64,000 bases of DNA from Morococcus cerebrosus (GTDB taxonomy: Bacteria; Pseudomonadota; Gammaproteobacteria; Burkholderiales; Neisseriaceae), in assembly GCF_022749515.1 (NCBI RefSeq), contig NZ_CP094242.1, positions 62,001 to 126,000 of the forward strand. The letters are read 5' to 3'. The notes below the pieces were generated by a model. That model was not told where the DNA came from. It saw nothing but the letters and a program-made list of their open reading frames with translations, and made no database searches. Shown piece after piece: positions 29,357 to 38,090 of this stretch. A program made the position numbers and the translations under genes. The first letter of the stretch is position 1. Each line of letters opens with the position of its first letter.

Positions 29357-31462
29357 ATGGCTCGTAAGACCCCGATCAGCCTGTACCGCAACATCGGTAT
29401 TTCCGCCCATATTGACGCGGGTAAAACCACTACTACAGAACGTATTTTGTTCTATACCGGTTTGACCCACAAATTGGGCGAGGTACATGATGGCGCGGCT
29501 ACTACCGACTACATGGAACAAGAGCAAGAACGTGGTATTACCATTACCTCCGCTGCCGTTACTTCCTACTGGTCCGGTATGGCGAAACAATTCCCAGAAC
29601 ACCGCTTCAACATTATCGACACACCAGGACACGTTGACTTTACCGTAGAGGTAGAGCGTTCTATGCGTGTATTGGATGGTGCGGTAATGGTTTACTGCGC
29701 GGTGGGTGGTGTTCAACCGCAATCTGAAACCGTATGGCGTCAAGCCAACAAATACCAAGTGCCACGCTTGGCGTTTGTAAATAAAATGGACCGTCAAGGT
29801 GCTAACTTTTTCCGCGTTGTCGAGCAAATGAAAACCCGTTTGCGCGCAAACCCAGTACCTATCGTCATTCCGGTAGGCGCAGAAGACAGTTTCACCGGTG
29901 TTGTTGACCTGCTGAAAATGAAATCCATCATTTGGAATGAAGCCGATAAAGGTACAACCTTTACCTATGGCGACATTCCCGCTGAATTGGTTGAAACTGC
30001 TGAAGAATGGCGTCAAAACATGATTGAAGCCGCAGCTGAAGCCAGCGAAGAATTGATGGACAAATACTTGGGCGGCGACGAGCTGACCGAGGAAGAAATC
30101 GTAGGCGCATTGCGTCAACGTACTTTGGCAGGCGAAATTCAGCCGATGTTGTGCGGTTCCGCATTTAAAAACAAAGGTGTTCAACGTATGTTGGACGCAG
30201 TTGTAGAATTGCTGCCTGCTCCTACCGATATTCCTCCGGTTCAAGGTGTTAACCCTAACACTGAAGAAGCCGACAGCCGCCAAGCCAGCGATGAAGAGAA
30301 ATTCTCTGCATTGGCGTTCAAAATGTTGAACGACAAATACGTTGGTCAGCTGACTTTCATCCGCGTTTACTCTGGCGTAGTGAAATCCGGTGATACCGTA
30401 TTGAACTCTGTAAAAGGCACTCGCGAACGTATCGGCCGTTTGGTACAAATGACTGCTGCAGACCGTACTGAAATTGAAGAAGTACGCGCTGGCGATATCG
30501 CAGCCGCGATCGGTCTGAAAGACGTTACTACCGGTGAAACCTTGTGTGCGGAAAGCGCGCCGATTATCTTGGAACGCATGGAATTCCCTGAGCCGGTAAT
30601 CCATATTGCCGTTGAGCCGAAAACCAAGGCCGACCAAGAGAAAATGGGTATCGCCCTGAACCGTCTGGCTAAGGAAGACCCTTCTTTCCGTGTCCGTACA
30701 GACGAGGAATCCGGTCAAACCATTATTTCCGGTATGGGTGAGCTGCACTTGGAAATTATTGTTGATCGTATGAAACGCGAATTCGGCGTGGAAGCGAATA
30801 TCGGTGCGCCTCAAGTGGCTTACCGCGAAACCATCCGCAAAGAAGTTGAAGCCGAATACAAACACGCCAAACAATCCGGTGGTAAAGGTCAATACGGTCA
30901 CGTTGTGATCAAAATGGAACCTATGGAGCCGGGTGGTGCAGGCTACGAATTTATCGACGAAATTAAAGGTGGTGTGATTCCTCGCGAATTCATTCCGTCT
31001 GTCGATAAAGGTATCCGCGATACCCTGCCTAACGGTATCGTTGCAGGTTACCCAGTAGTTGACGTACGCGTACGTTTGATCTTCGGTTCTTCACACGACG
31101 TCGACTCCTCTCAACTGGCCTTCGAATTGGCTGCTTCCCAAGCCTTCAAAGAAGGTATGCGTAAAGCCAATCCTGCTCTGCTTGAGCCAATCATGGCAGT
31201 TGAAGTGGAAACCCCTGAAGAATACATGGGTGACGTAATGGGCGACTTGAACCGTCGTCGCGGCGTCGTATTGGGTATGGATGATGACGGTATCGGCGGT
31301 AAAAAAGTCCGTGCCGAAGTACCTTTGGCAGAAATGTTCGGTTATTCTACCGACCTGCGTTCTGCAACCCAAGGCCGCGCTACTTACTCTATGGAGTTCA
31401 AGAAATATTCTGAAGCTCCTGCCCACATAGCTGCTGCTGTAACTGAAGCCCGTAAAGGCTAA
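29357..31462 (+). CDS. fusA: Elongation factor G
   Basis: The 701-residue translocase has GTPase motifs '[19 protein letters not shown]', 'DTPGHVDF' and '[11 protein letters not shown]', then domains II-V ('[20 protein letters not shown]', '[15 protein letters not shown]'). It is complete and follows rpsG by 18 bp. Confidence 0.98.
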   Translation: MARKTPISLYRNIGISAHIDAGKTTTTERILFYTGLTHKLGEVHDGAATTDYMEQEQERGITITSAAVTSYWSGMAKQFPEHRFNIIDTPGHVDFTVEVERSMRVLDGAVMVYCAVGGVQPQSETVWRQANKYQVPRLAFVNKMDRQGANFFRVVEQMKTRLRANPVPIVIPVGAEDSFTGVVDLLKMKSIIWNEADKGTTFTYGDIPAELVETAEEWRQNMIEAAAEASEELMDKYLGGDELTEEEIVGALRQRTLAGEIQPMLCGSAFKNKGVQRMLDAVVELLPAPTDIPPVQGVNPNTEEADSRQASDEEKFSALAFKMLNDKYVGQLTFIRVYSGVVKSGDTVLNSVKGTRERIGRLVQMTAADRTEIEEVRAGDIAAAIGLKDVTTGETLCAESAPIILERMEFPEPVIHIAVEPKTKADQEKMGIALNRLAKEDPSFRVRTDEESGQTIISGMGELHLEIIVDRMKREFGVEANIGAPQVAYRETIRKEVEAEYKHAKQSGGKGQYGHVVIKMEPMEPGGAGYEFIDEIKGGVIPREFIPSVDKGIRDTLPNGIVAGYPVVDVRVRLIFGSSHDVDSSQLAFELAASQAFKEGMRKANPALLEPIMAVEVETPEEYMGDVMGDLNRRRGVVLGMDDDGIGGKKVRAEVPLAEMFGYSTDLRSATQGRATYSMEFKKYSEAPAHIAAAVTEARKG

Positions 31463-31472
31463 TCAGGCAAAT

Positions 31473-31511
31473 AGGTCGTCTGAAAGGCTGAAATGATTTT
31501 TCAGACGGCCT
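31473..31511. repeat. Mixed-dialect DUS pair between fusA and tuf
   Basis: AGGTCGTCTGAA (31473-31484) faces TTCAGACGGCCT (31500-31511). The second arm is the AG dialect, so the stem has a wobble or mismatch at one position. Confidence 0.75.
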
Positions 31512-31550
31512 CTGTTCTTTAATCGATCTTTAATGTAAAGGAATTAGCTC

Positions 31551-32735
31551 ATGGCTAAGGAAAAATTTGAACGTAGCAAACCGCACGTAAACGTTGGCAC
31601 CATCGGTCACGTTGACCATGGTAAAACCACCCTGACTGCTGCTTTGACTACTATTTTGGCTAAAAAATTCGGCGGTGCTGCAAAAGCTTACGACCAAATC
31701 GACAACGCTCCCGAAGAAAAAGCCCGCGGTATTACCATCAATACCTCACACGTAGAATACGAAACCGAAACCCGCCACTACGCACACGTAGACTGCCCGG
31801 GACACGCCGACTACGTTAAAAACATGATTACCGGTGCCGCACAAATGGACGGCGCAATCTTGGTATGTTCCGCTGCCGACGGTCCTATGCCGCAAACTCG
31901 CGAACACATCCTGTTGGCCCGCCAAGTAGGCGTACCTTACATCATCGTGTTCATGAATAAATGCGACATGGTTGATGATGCCGAACTGCTGGAACTGGTT
32001 GAAATGGAAATCCGTGACTTGCTGTCAAGCTACGACTTCCCAGGTGACGACTGCCCGATCGTACAAGGTTCTGCACTGAAAGCCTTGGAAGGCGACGCCG
32101 CTTACGAAGAAAAAATCTTCGAACTGGCTGCCGCATTGGACAGCTACATCCCGACTCCAGAGCGTGCCGTGGACAAACCGTTCCTGTTGCCTATCGAAGA
32201 CGTATTCTCCATCTCCGGTCGCGGTACCGTAGTAACCGGCCGTGTAGAGCGCGGTGTCATCCACGTTGGTGACGAGATCGAAATCGTAGGTCTGAAAGAA
32301 ACCCAAAAAACCACTTGTACCGGTGTTGAGATGTTCCGCAAACTGCTGGACGAAGGTCAAGCAGGTGACAACGTAGGCGTATTGCTGCGCGGTACCAAAC
32401 GCGAAGAAGTGGAACGCGGTCAAGTATTGGCTAAACCGGGTACCATCACTCCGCACACCAAATTCAAAGCGGAAGTGTACGTATTGAGCAAAGAAGAGGG
32501 TGGCCGTCATACTCCGTTCTTCGCCAACTATCGTCCTCAATTCTACTTCCGTACTACCGACGTAACCGGTGCGGTTACTTTGGAAGAAGGTGTAGAAATG
32601 GTTATGCCTGGTGAGAACGTAGCCATTACTGTAGAACTGATTGCACCTATCGCTATGGAAGAAGGTCTGCGCTTTGCGATTCGCGAAGGTGGCCGTACCG
32701 TAGGTGCAGGTGTGGTTTCTTCTATCATTGCTTAA
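31551..32735 (+). CDS. tuf: Elongation factor Tu, copy B
   Basis: Protein identical to copy A (14626-15810) over all 394 residues. The central 728 bases (corresponding to 14878-15605 of copy A) are identical and the ends carry 14 silent differences. This is the str-operon tuf, between fusA and rpsJ. Confidence 0.98.
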   Translation: MAKEKFERSKPHVNVGTIGHVDHGKTTLTAALTTILAKKFGGAAKAYDQIDNAPEEKARGITINTSHVEYETETRHYAHVDCPGHADYVKNMITGAAQMDGAILVCSAADGPMPQTREHILLARQVGVPYIIVFMNKCDMVDDAELLELVEMEIRDLLSSYDFPGDDCPIVQGSALKALEGDAAYEEKIFELAAALDSYIPTPERAVDKPFLLPIEDVFSISGRGTVVTGRVERGVIHVGDEIEIVGLKETQKTTCTGVEMFRKLLDEGQAGDNVGVLLRGTKREEVERGQVLAKPGTITPHTKFKAEVYVLSKEEGGRHTPFFANYRPQFYFRTTDVTGAVTLEEGVEMVMPGENVAITVELIAPIAMEEGLRFAIREGGRTVGAGVVSSIIA

Positions 32736-32752
32736 TTGAAGGATATCGATAA

Positions 32753-33064
32753 ATGGCAAACCAAAAAATCCGTATCCGCCTGAAAGCTTATGATTACAGC
32801 CTGATCGACCGTTCTGCTCAAGAAATCGTTGAAACTGCAAAACGTACCGGTGCCGTTGTAAAAGGTCCGATTCCGTTGCCGACTAAAATCGAACGTTTCA
32901 ACATTCTGCGTTCTCCACACGTGAACAAAACTTCTCGTGAACAATTGGAAATCCGCACCCACTTGCGCCTGATGGACATCGTGGACTGGACTGACAAAAC
33001 TACCGATGCACTGATGAAACTGGACTTGCCAGCCGGTGTTGATGTAGAAATTAAAGTTCAATAA
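32753..33064 (+). CDS. rpsJ: Ribosomal protein S10 (NusE)
   Basis: The 103-residue S10 starts '[19 protein letters not shown]' and contains '[20 protein letters not shown]'. Besides its 30S role it binds NusB and NusG. It is followed at once by a terminator and an insertion sequence; the usual next gene, rplC, is not in the window. Confidence 0.97.
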   Translation: MANQKIRIRLKAYDYSLIDRSAQEIVETAKRTGAVVKGPIPLPTKIERFNILRSPHVNKTSREQLEIRTHLRLMDIVDWTDKTTDALMKLDLPAGVDVEIKVQ

Positions 33065-33079
33065 TTGTTGCTTTTATGA

Positions 33080-33108
33080 AACCGAACGGGTATCCCGTTC
33101 GGTTTTTT
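33080..33108 (+). terminator. Strong terminator after rpsJ
   Basis: AACCGAACGGG-TAT-CCCGTTCGGTT with a following T-run. It closes the str operon. Confidence 0.92.
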
Positions 33109-33332
33109 GTTATCCATGTGTGTTGTAAAAATTAACAGCACTGTTACACTTTCGGCTTTTGTTTGAAGATCTGATTGGGAAGTGATTCGGTATTATCAAG
33201 AATGTCGATAGACGTAGGAAACACGCTCTGTTCTTGACAACGCTGGATAGTTTTTAAAGGAACATTTAAGCAAAAACAAAAGCTGTCCGAGGTAGAAAAA
33301 AGTATAAACAACATGACAATTTCCTATATCTA

Positions 33333-33370
33333 AGGTCGTCTGAAAGCCATTTATATCTTTCAGACGACCT
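33333..33370. repeat. Inverted DUS pair
   Basis: AGGTCGTCTGAA (33333-33344) and TTCAGACGACCT (33359-33370). It lies just beyond the 3' end of the broken secreted-protein gene and would terminate it. The 33109-33332 stretch shows nothing else recognisable. Confidence 0.7.
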
Positions 33371-33434
33371 TTATGGATTTAACCAAAAGGAGTCGGTTTT
33401 TAACGATTTTCGGGAGGCTGGAGTTTCTCTACCT

Positions 33435-34653
33435 GAGACCTTTGCAAAATTCCCCAAAATCCCCTAAATTCACACCAAGACATTTAGGGGATTTTCCATG
33501 AGCACCTTCTTCCGGCAAACCGCACAAGCCATGATCGCCAAACACATCGACCGCTTCCCATTATTGAAGTTGGATCAGGTGATTGATTGGCAACCGATCG
33601 AACAATACCTGAATCGTCAAAGAGCCCGTTACCTTCGAGACCACCGCGGCCGTCCCGCCTATCCACTGTTGTCCATGTTCAAAGCCGTCCTGCTCGGACA
33701 ATGGCACAGCCTCTCCGATCCCGAACTCGAACACAGTCTCATCACCCGCATCGATTTCAACCTATTTTGCCGTTTTGACGAACTGAGCATCCCCGATTAC
33801 AGCACCTTATGCCGCTACCGCAACTGGCTGGCGCAAGACGACACCCTGTCCGAATTGCTGGAACTGATTAACCGCCAACTGACCGAAAAAAACCTAAAAG
33901 TAGAGAAAGCATCCGCCGCCGTCATTGACGCCACCATTATTCAGACCGCCGGCAGCAAACAGCGTCAGGCCATAGAAGTCGATGAAGAAGGACAAGTCAG
34001 CGGCCAAACCACACCGAGTAAAGACAAAGATGCCCGCTGGACAAAGAAAAACGGTCTCTACAAACTCGGTTACAAACAACATACCCGTACCGATGAGGAA
34101 GGCTATATCGAGAAACTGCACATCACCCCCGCCAATACCCATGAGTGCAACCACCTGTCGCCTTTGCTGGAAGGCATTGCCGAAGGTACGACCGTCTATG
34201 CCGATAAAGGCTACGACAGTGCGGAAAACCGGCAACATCTGAAAGAACATCGGTTGCTGGACGGCATTATGCGCAAAGCCCACCGCAACCGTCCGCTGAC
34301 GGAAGCGCAAACCAAACGCAACCGATATTTGTCGAAGACCCGTTATGTGGTCGAGCAAAGCTTTGGTACGCTGCACCGTAAATTCCGCTACGCCCGGGCA
34401 GCCTATTTTGGTCTGCTCAAAGTGAGTGCGCAAAGCCATCTGAAGGCGATGTGTTTAAACCTGTTGAAAGCGGCTAACAGGCTAAGTGTGCCTGTTGCCG
34501 CCTAAAAGGCGGCCCGGATGCCTGATTATCGGGTATTCGGGGAGGATTAAGGGGATATTTGGGTAAAATCAGGAGCAATTAGGGGCGGAAATAGACGAAA
34601 ACCTGTGTTTGGGTTTCGGCTGTCGGGGGGAAGGGCTTTTTTGCAAAGGTCTC
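33435..34653 (+). mobile_element. IS5-family insertion sequence, IS1106-like
   Basis: Terminal inverted repeats GAGACCTTTGCAAAA (33435-33449) and TTTTGCAAAGGTCTC (34639-34653) bound 1219 bp. Flanks share TCTCTACCTGA on both sides, so the exact target duplication (within that string) is ambiguous because it overlaps the repeat ends. The element splits a minus-strand gene whose reading frame resumes on the other side. Confidence 0.88.
33498..34505 (+). CDS. IS5-family transposase (IS1106-like)
   Basis: The 335-residue transposase is intact. It has an N-terminal 'RGRPAYPLLSMFKAVLLGQW' region and DDE motifs 'AAVIDATIIQT', 'VYADKGYDSAEN' and 'YVVEQSFGTLHRKFRYARA'. The first residues 'MSTFFRQTAQAMIAKHIDRF' resemble meningococcal IS1106 transposase from memory; the family call is firmer than the exact element. 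Confidence 0.92.
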   Translation: MSTFFRQTAQAMIAKHIDRFPLLKLDQVIDWQPIEQYLNRQRARYLRDHRGRPAYPLLSMFKAVLLGQWHSLSDPELEHSLITRIDFNLFCRFDELSIPDYSTLCRYRNWLAQDDTLSELLELINRQLTEKNLKVEKASAAVIDATIIQTAGSKQRQAIEVDEEGQVSGQTTPSKDKDARWTKKNGLYKLGYKQHTRTDEEGYIEKLHITPANTHECNHLSPLLEGIAEGTTVYADKGYDSAENRQHLKEHRLLDGIMRKAHRNRPLTEAQTKRNRYLSKTRYVVEQSFGTLHRKFRYARAAYFGLLKVSAQSHLKAMCLNLLKAANRLSVPVAA

Positions 34654-35644
34654 TACCTGAATGTCTTTTGGATGGTCAGCGATAAATGATTTGGTCGCTT
34701 TGAGAATTGCTTGGATGTGAGGATCAGTCCATGGGACGATTTTATTGTATTCATCACGTTTGTCAGACCAGATAATCACACCATCAGTATATTTTTACTG
34801 ATTTCCAGCATTTTCTTCCAACGTTCGGCATCGATAAATTGTTTGAAATACGGGCTGTTGCTTGCGGAATAATATTGCGGCCAGAGGTGGCCGATGATTT
34901 TTTTGTCGGGATAACGTTTTCTAATCTCGGCGACGGTGGTTTGGACGTCTTTTTCCCATTGCGCCAAATTGGGCGTGGTGATGTAGAACACGGGATTGGC
35001 TAATCGCTAATGGCTGCACTCATCTGACGGCGTTTGCTGAACTGCCGCCATTTTGCCAATACTACTTCATTGTCCGCCTGAGTTTGGTAGTAGCGGATGG
35101 CGTGTAAGTGTTCGTCGGGCAAGCCGTAGTTGCTGATGTAGGCGCGGGGATTTTCTTCTTTGAAAATCTGGTACATACGGGCAAAGTCGGCTTTAAGTTC
35201 CTGAGGCGTGAGGATTTGTCCGTCTTTTTCGGCAAACCAGGTTTCGATGTCGGTGGAGATGGTGCGGTAGCCTTCGCGATAGGACTGGCGCGCCAATTCG
35301 CGAGTGCGTTTTTCGTTCAATATGCCGTGTTTGCGCTTGCCGGCAGGATCGGGCATCACCAGCTCGGATTCGTAAATCAAGAATACTTTGGACAATTTGT
35401 CGGCGGTCAGGTCGGGTTTGCCGACGTAGTCCATGCGGTCGTAAATGATAAAGTCTTTGCCGGAGGCAAGCGCGGAGGCGGCGGCAAGGAAGAATAGGGA
35501 TGCGGCGCAGATGAATGGTTTCATTGGATTTTCTTTTGAATGTAGAATGGGGGCGTTTGCTGCTTCGGCAATGCGTGGGCAAGTTTATATAAATTAATGG
35601 GAAAGGTCGCGGCAAACAAGGCGGAAGGGGTAAAAACAAGTCAA

Positions 35645-35684
35645 AGGTCGTCTGAAAAGGGGAAGCGGCGTTTTCAGACGACCT
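35645..35684. terminator. Inverted DUS pair before ubiG
   Basis: AGGTCGTCTGAA (35645-35656) and TTCAGACGACCT (35673-35684), between the divergent pseudogene and ubiG. Confidence 0.7.
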
Positions 35685-35778
35685 TTTGGCGGCTGGCGGC
35701 GGTTTGTCTCTGTTCCATCCTGCCGCTTTGCTATAAAATCAAAACCCTCTTCAACCCGAAATCCAAATCAGGAAAATC

Positions 35779-36498
35779 ATGATGGAAGCAGCCGGACAAC
35801 ACAACGTCGATGCGGACGAAATCGCTAAATTCAGCCAAATTGCGGATAAATGGTGGGATAAAAACGGCGAGTTCAAACCTCTGCACGACATCAATCCGCT
35901 ACGCTTGGGCTATATCAATTCATTCGCTCAGTTGGTGGGCAAACGTGTTTTGGATGTCGGCTGCGGCGGTGGGATTTTGTCGGAAAGCATGGCAAAACGC
36001 GGCGCGGCGCACGTTACCGGCATTGATATGGCGGAAAAATCGTTGCAAACCGCCCAAGCCCATGCCGCTGCCGAAGGAGTGGACAATATCGATTACCGCT
36101 GCATCCGCGTCGAAGACCTTGCCGCCGAACAGCCGCACAGTTTCGATGTTGTAACCTGTATGGAAATGATGGAACACGTTCCCGATCCCGCCGCCATCGT
36201 CAAAGCCTGTTCGGAGCTGGTGAAGCCTGACGGCAGGGTGTTTTTCTCCACCATCAACCGCAACCCTAAATCTTATCTCCATCTGATTGTCGGCGCGGAA
36301 TATGTGTTGAACGTCGTTCCCAAAGGGACGCACGATTGGCAAAAATTCATCACGCCCGCCGAGCTGGCGCGAATGTGCAGGCAGGCAGGTTTGGACGTTA
36401 TCGACACCAAGGGCATGACCTACAATCTTTTGACCCGCCGCTATTCTTTATGCGACTCGACAGAAGTGAATTATATGATTGCCTGCCGCCCGGTTTGA
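35779..36498 (+). CDS. ubiG: Ubiquinone biosynthesis O-methyltransferase
   Basis: SAM-dependent enzyme that carries out both O-methylations of ubiquinone synthesis. The 239-residue protein has '[16 protein letters not shown]', SAM loop '[20 protein letters not shown]', '[11 protein letters not shown]' and '[14 protein letters not shown]', all typical of UbiG. Two ATGs in tandem (35779 and 35782) are possible starts. AGGAAAATC precedes them. Confidence 0.95.
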   Translation: MMEAAGQHNVDADEIAKFSQIADKWWDKNGEFKPLHDINPLRLGYINSFAQLVGKRVLDVGCGGGILSESMAKRGAAHVTGIDMAEKSLQTAQAHAAAEGVDNIDYRCIRVEDLAAEQPHSFDVVTCMEMMEHVPDPAAIVKACSELVKPDGRVFFSTINRNPKSYLHLIVGAEYVLNVVPKGTHDWQKFITPAELARMCRQAGLDVIDTKGMTYNLLTRRYSLCDSTEVNYMIACRPV

Positions 36499-36635
36499 GA
36501 AGGTTCTTTGTCCGAATCATGATAAAAGGTTATGAAGAAAGGCACACAAAAACAATATTGCTGAAACTGCTACCGTTTTCACACCAATCAGCATTTGCGA
36601 GAAAAGGAATCCACACGTTATCCCAATAAATACAT

Positions 36636-36660
36636 AAGGGTGCATCATTGCGCCCTTTTT
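36636..36660. terminator. Bidirectional terminator between ubiG and tlpA
   Basis: AAGGGTGC-ATCATT-GCGCCCTT followed by T-rich sequence, between convergent genes. The 36499-36635 spacer holds no supported gene. Confidence 0.6.
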
Positions 36661-36666
36661 TGATTG

Positions 36667-37155
36667 CTACTTCGCCAATTCTTTGTCGATTTCCTGATAA
36701 AGCGCGGCGAAGTCGGGTTCTCCGACAAAGGTTTTCAGGATTTCGCCTTTTTTATTGATCAAGAAAGAAGTCGGGTAAACCTGCGTACCGAACGCTTGGG
36801 CGGCGGCTTTATCGGCATCAAACATGACGGTAAAAGGCAAGCCGTATTCTTTGACGTATTGGTTTACGCTTTCCAGCGGGTCTATCGGCTGGGCAATACC
36901 GAGGACTTGGAAGTCTTTTCCTTGGTAGTCTTTGGACATTTTGATGACTTTGGGCATTTCGCTGACACAGCCCGGGCAGGAGGGAAACCAGAAATTGATG
37001 AAGCTGACTTTGCCTTGCAAATCGGCATTGGACACCGGTTTGCCTTGCAGGTCAGACAAAGAGAATGCGGGAGTAGGTTTGTTATCCGGAATGAGGACAA
37101 TGGCGAGCAGCGCGCCGATAATGGCGACGGAGGCAATGGTAATGAGTTTTTTCAT
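36667..37155 (-). CDS. TlpA-like membrane-anchored thioredoxin
   Basis: The 162-residue protein has one N-terminal membrane anchor ('LITIASVAIIGALLAIVLI') and a periplasmic thioredoxin fold with active site 'FPSCPGCVSEMP' (CPGC) and cis-Pro loop 'VYPTSFLI'. TlpA/ResA proteins reduce periplasmic disulfides, often for cytochrome c maturation. It is last in a three-gene operon; its start overlaps the thioesterase stop by 4 bases. Confidence 0.92.
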   Translation of the reverse strand: MKKLITIASVAIIGALLAIVLIPDNKPTPAFSLSDLQGKPVSNADLQGKVSFINFWFPSCPGCVSEMPKVIKMSKDYQGKDFQVLGIAQPIDPLESVNQYVKEYGLPFTVMFDADKAAAQAFGTQVYPTSFLINKKGEILKTFVGEPDFAALYQEIDKELAK

Positions 37156-37538
37156 GCTTCGGCGTATTGTTTTAAAAGGGTAAAGAGAGGTTCGGGAATG
37201 CTGATGCTTCGCCCGCTTTCTGCGCTAACGACCATCAAAGTGATTTCAGCTTCGACAGCATTTTTACCGCTGGGCAAAACGATGTTTTGAGTAAGGATAA
37301 TATGGCGTGAGGTCAGCTCTTTCAGACGACCTTCAAAACGCAATATGTCGCCATCGACGGCGGCGCGGCGATAACGGATGTCGGTGCGGACAACCACCAG
37401 CATCAAGCCGTCGATTTCGGACAATAAACCGTGTTCCTCAAAAAACGCCCAGCGCGCTTCTTCGAGAAATTCGAGATAGCGCGCGTTATTGACATGACCG
37501 TAGCCGTCAAGATGGTAATTGCGGACGCGGACGTTCAT
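37152..37538 (-). CDS. Hotdog-fold acyl-CoA thioesterase (YbgC/4-HBT type)
   Basis: The 128-residue hotdog protein carries the 4-hydroxybenzoyl-CoA thioesterase motif 'HLDGYGHVNNARYLEFLEEA' with Asp and His in place. It probably hydrolyses short acyl-CoA or acyl-ACP in the cytoplasm; the substrate is unknown. A DUS (37321-37332) is read in frame as 'EGRLKE'. It overlaps the upstream gene stop and downstream tlpA start, so all three are coupled. Confidence 0.9.
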   Translation of the reverse strand: MNVRVRNYHLDGYGHVNNARYLEFLEEARWAFFEEHGLLSEIDGLMLVVVRTDIRYRRAAVDGDILRFEGRLKELTSRHIILTQNIVLPSGKNAVEAEITLMVVSAESGRSISIPEPLFTLLKQYAEA

Positions 37539-37900
37539 CAGTTCAGATTAAAGGGTTGAAAGGCTTCACGGGCGAGCGGTTCTTGCTCGAGGTCGGTAAT
37601 GACGGTAGAAAGCTGGATGTCGAACCATTCGTTGAAAATATCTGCATCCAAATCAGGCCATTCGCTTTCATCTTCGCACCAATCGGCAAGTTCGGCAGCG
37701 AAAATGTCTTCAAACCGCGCTTCGATTTCATCCCATACTTCGTCGGCGGTTTCACACGGACGGACGAGATAAGAATTGGCATCGGCTTGAATATCTTCAA
37801 GCGTCAAACCGTCAAGATGATTGCCGGGCAGGGTTTGCAGCCAGTTCCAAAAAGGATCGAGCGGGATGAGCAGGAAGACGCTGCGGTTGACTTCGTACAT
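37538..37900 (-). CDS. Conserved acidic protein, unknown function
   Basis: The 120-residue product starts at 37900 ('MYEVNRSVFLLIPLDPFWNW') with AAGGAAAA upstream; an earlier start at 37951 adds 17 unlikely residues. It is acidic and rich in tryptophan ('WCEDESEWPDL', 'FNEWFDIQL'), with no signal peptide or membrane helix. It is the first gene of the operon with the thioesterase (TGATG overlap) and TlpA. I do not recognise a named family. Confidence 0.8.
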   Translation of the reverse strand: MYEVNRSVFLLIPLDPFWNWLQTLPGNHLDGLTLEDIQADANSYLVRPCETADEVWDEIEARFEDIFAAELADWCEDESEWPDLDADIFNEWFDIQLSTVITDLEQEPLAREAFQPFNLN

Positions 37901-38027
37901 GATGTTTTCCTTGGTTTCAGATAAGGGAATGATATAGCAAAGGCCGCGCAAACGCTATCTTTGCGGACTGCCACATTCTTTGCAGACTTAAGCGCCCCGC
38001 CTTATTCATGAGCGTATAGAAGGTAAA

Positions 38028-38068
38028 AGGTCGTCTGAAAACTCGAAACACGAGTTTTCAGACGACCT
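38028..38068. terminator. Inverted DUS pair with extended stem
   Basis: AGGTCGTCTGAA (38028-38039) and TTCAGACGACCT (38057-38068); the stem continues through ACTCG/CGAGT, giving about 18 paired bases. Terminates the receptor gene. Confidence 0.85.
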
Positions 38069-38090
38069 TTGTTCCATTTCCTGCCTGGAA

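Larger units (their letters stand above)
33400..35524 (-). pseudogene. Secreted protein of unknown function, broken by frameshifts and IS1106-like insertion
   Basis: The gene starts at 35524 with a signal peptide ('MKPFICAASLFFLAAASALA') and reads to a frame break near 35000. It resumes as '..NPVFYITTPNLAQWEKDV' (about 34998-34790), breaks again at an A-run near 34791-34795 (one A short of 'SKKYTDGVIIWSD') and continues to '..DHPKDIQV' at 34654. The IS then intervenes, and the last codons 'EKLQPPENR' plus stop are at 33400-33429. The fragments suggest an exported ~300-residue enzyme, possibly a TIM-barrel glycosidase-like fold ('TISTDIETWF', 'GVIIWSDK'), but I cannot name it. Three lesions make it non-functional. 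Confidence 0.85.
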
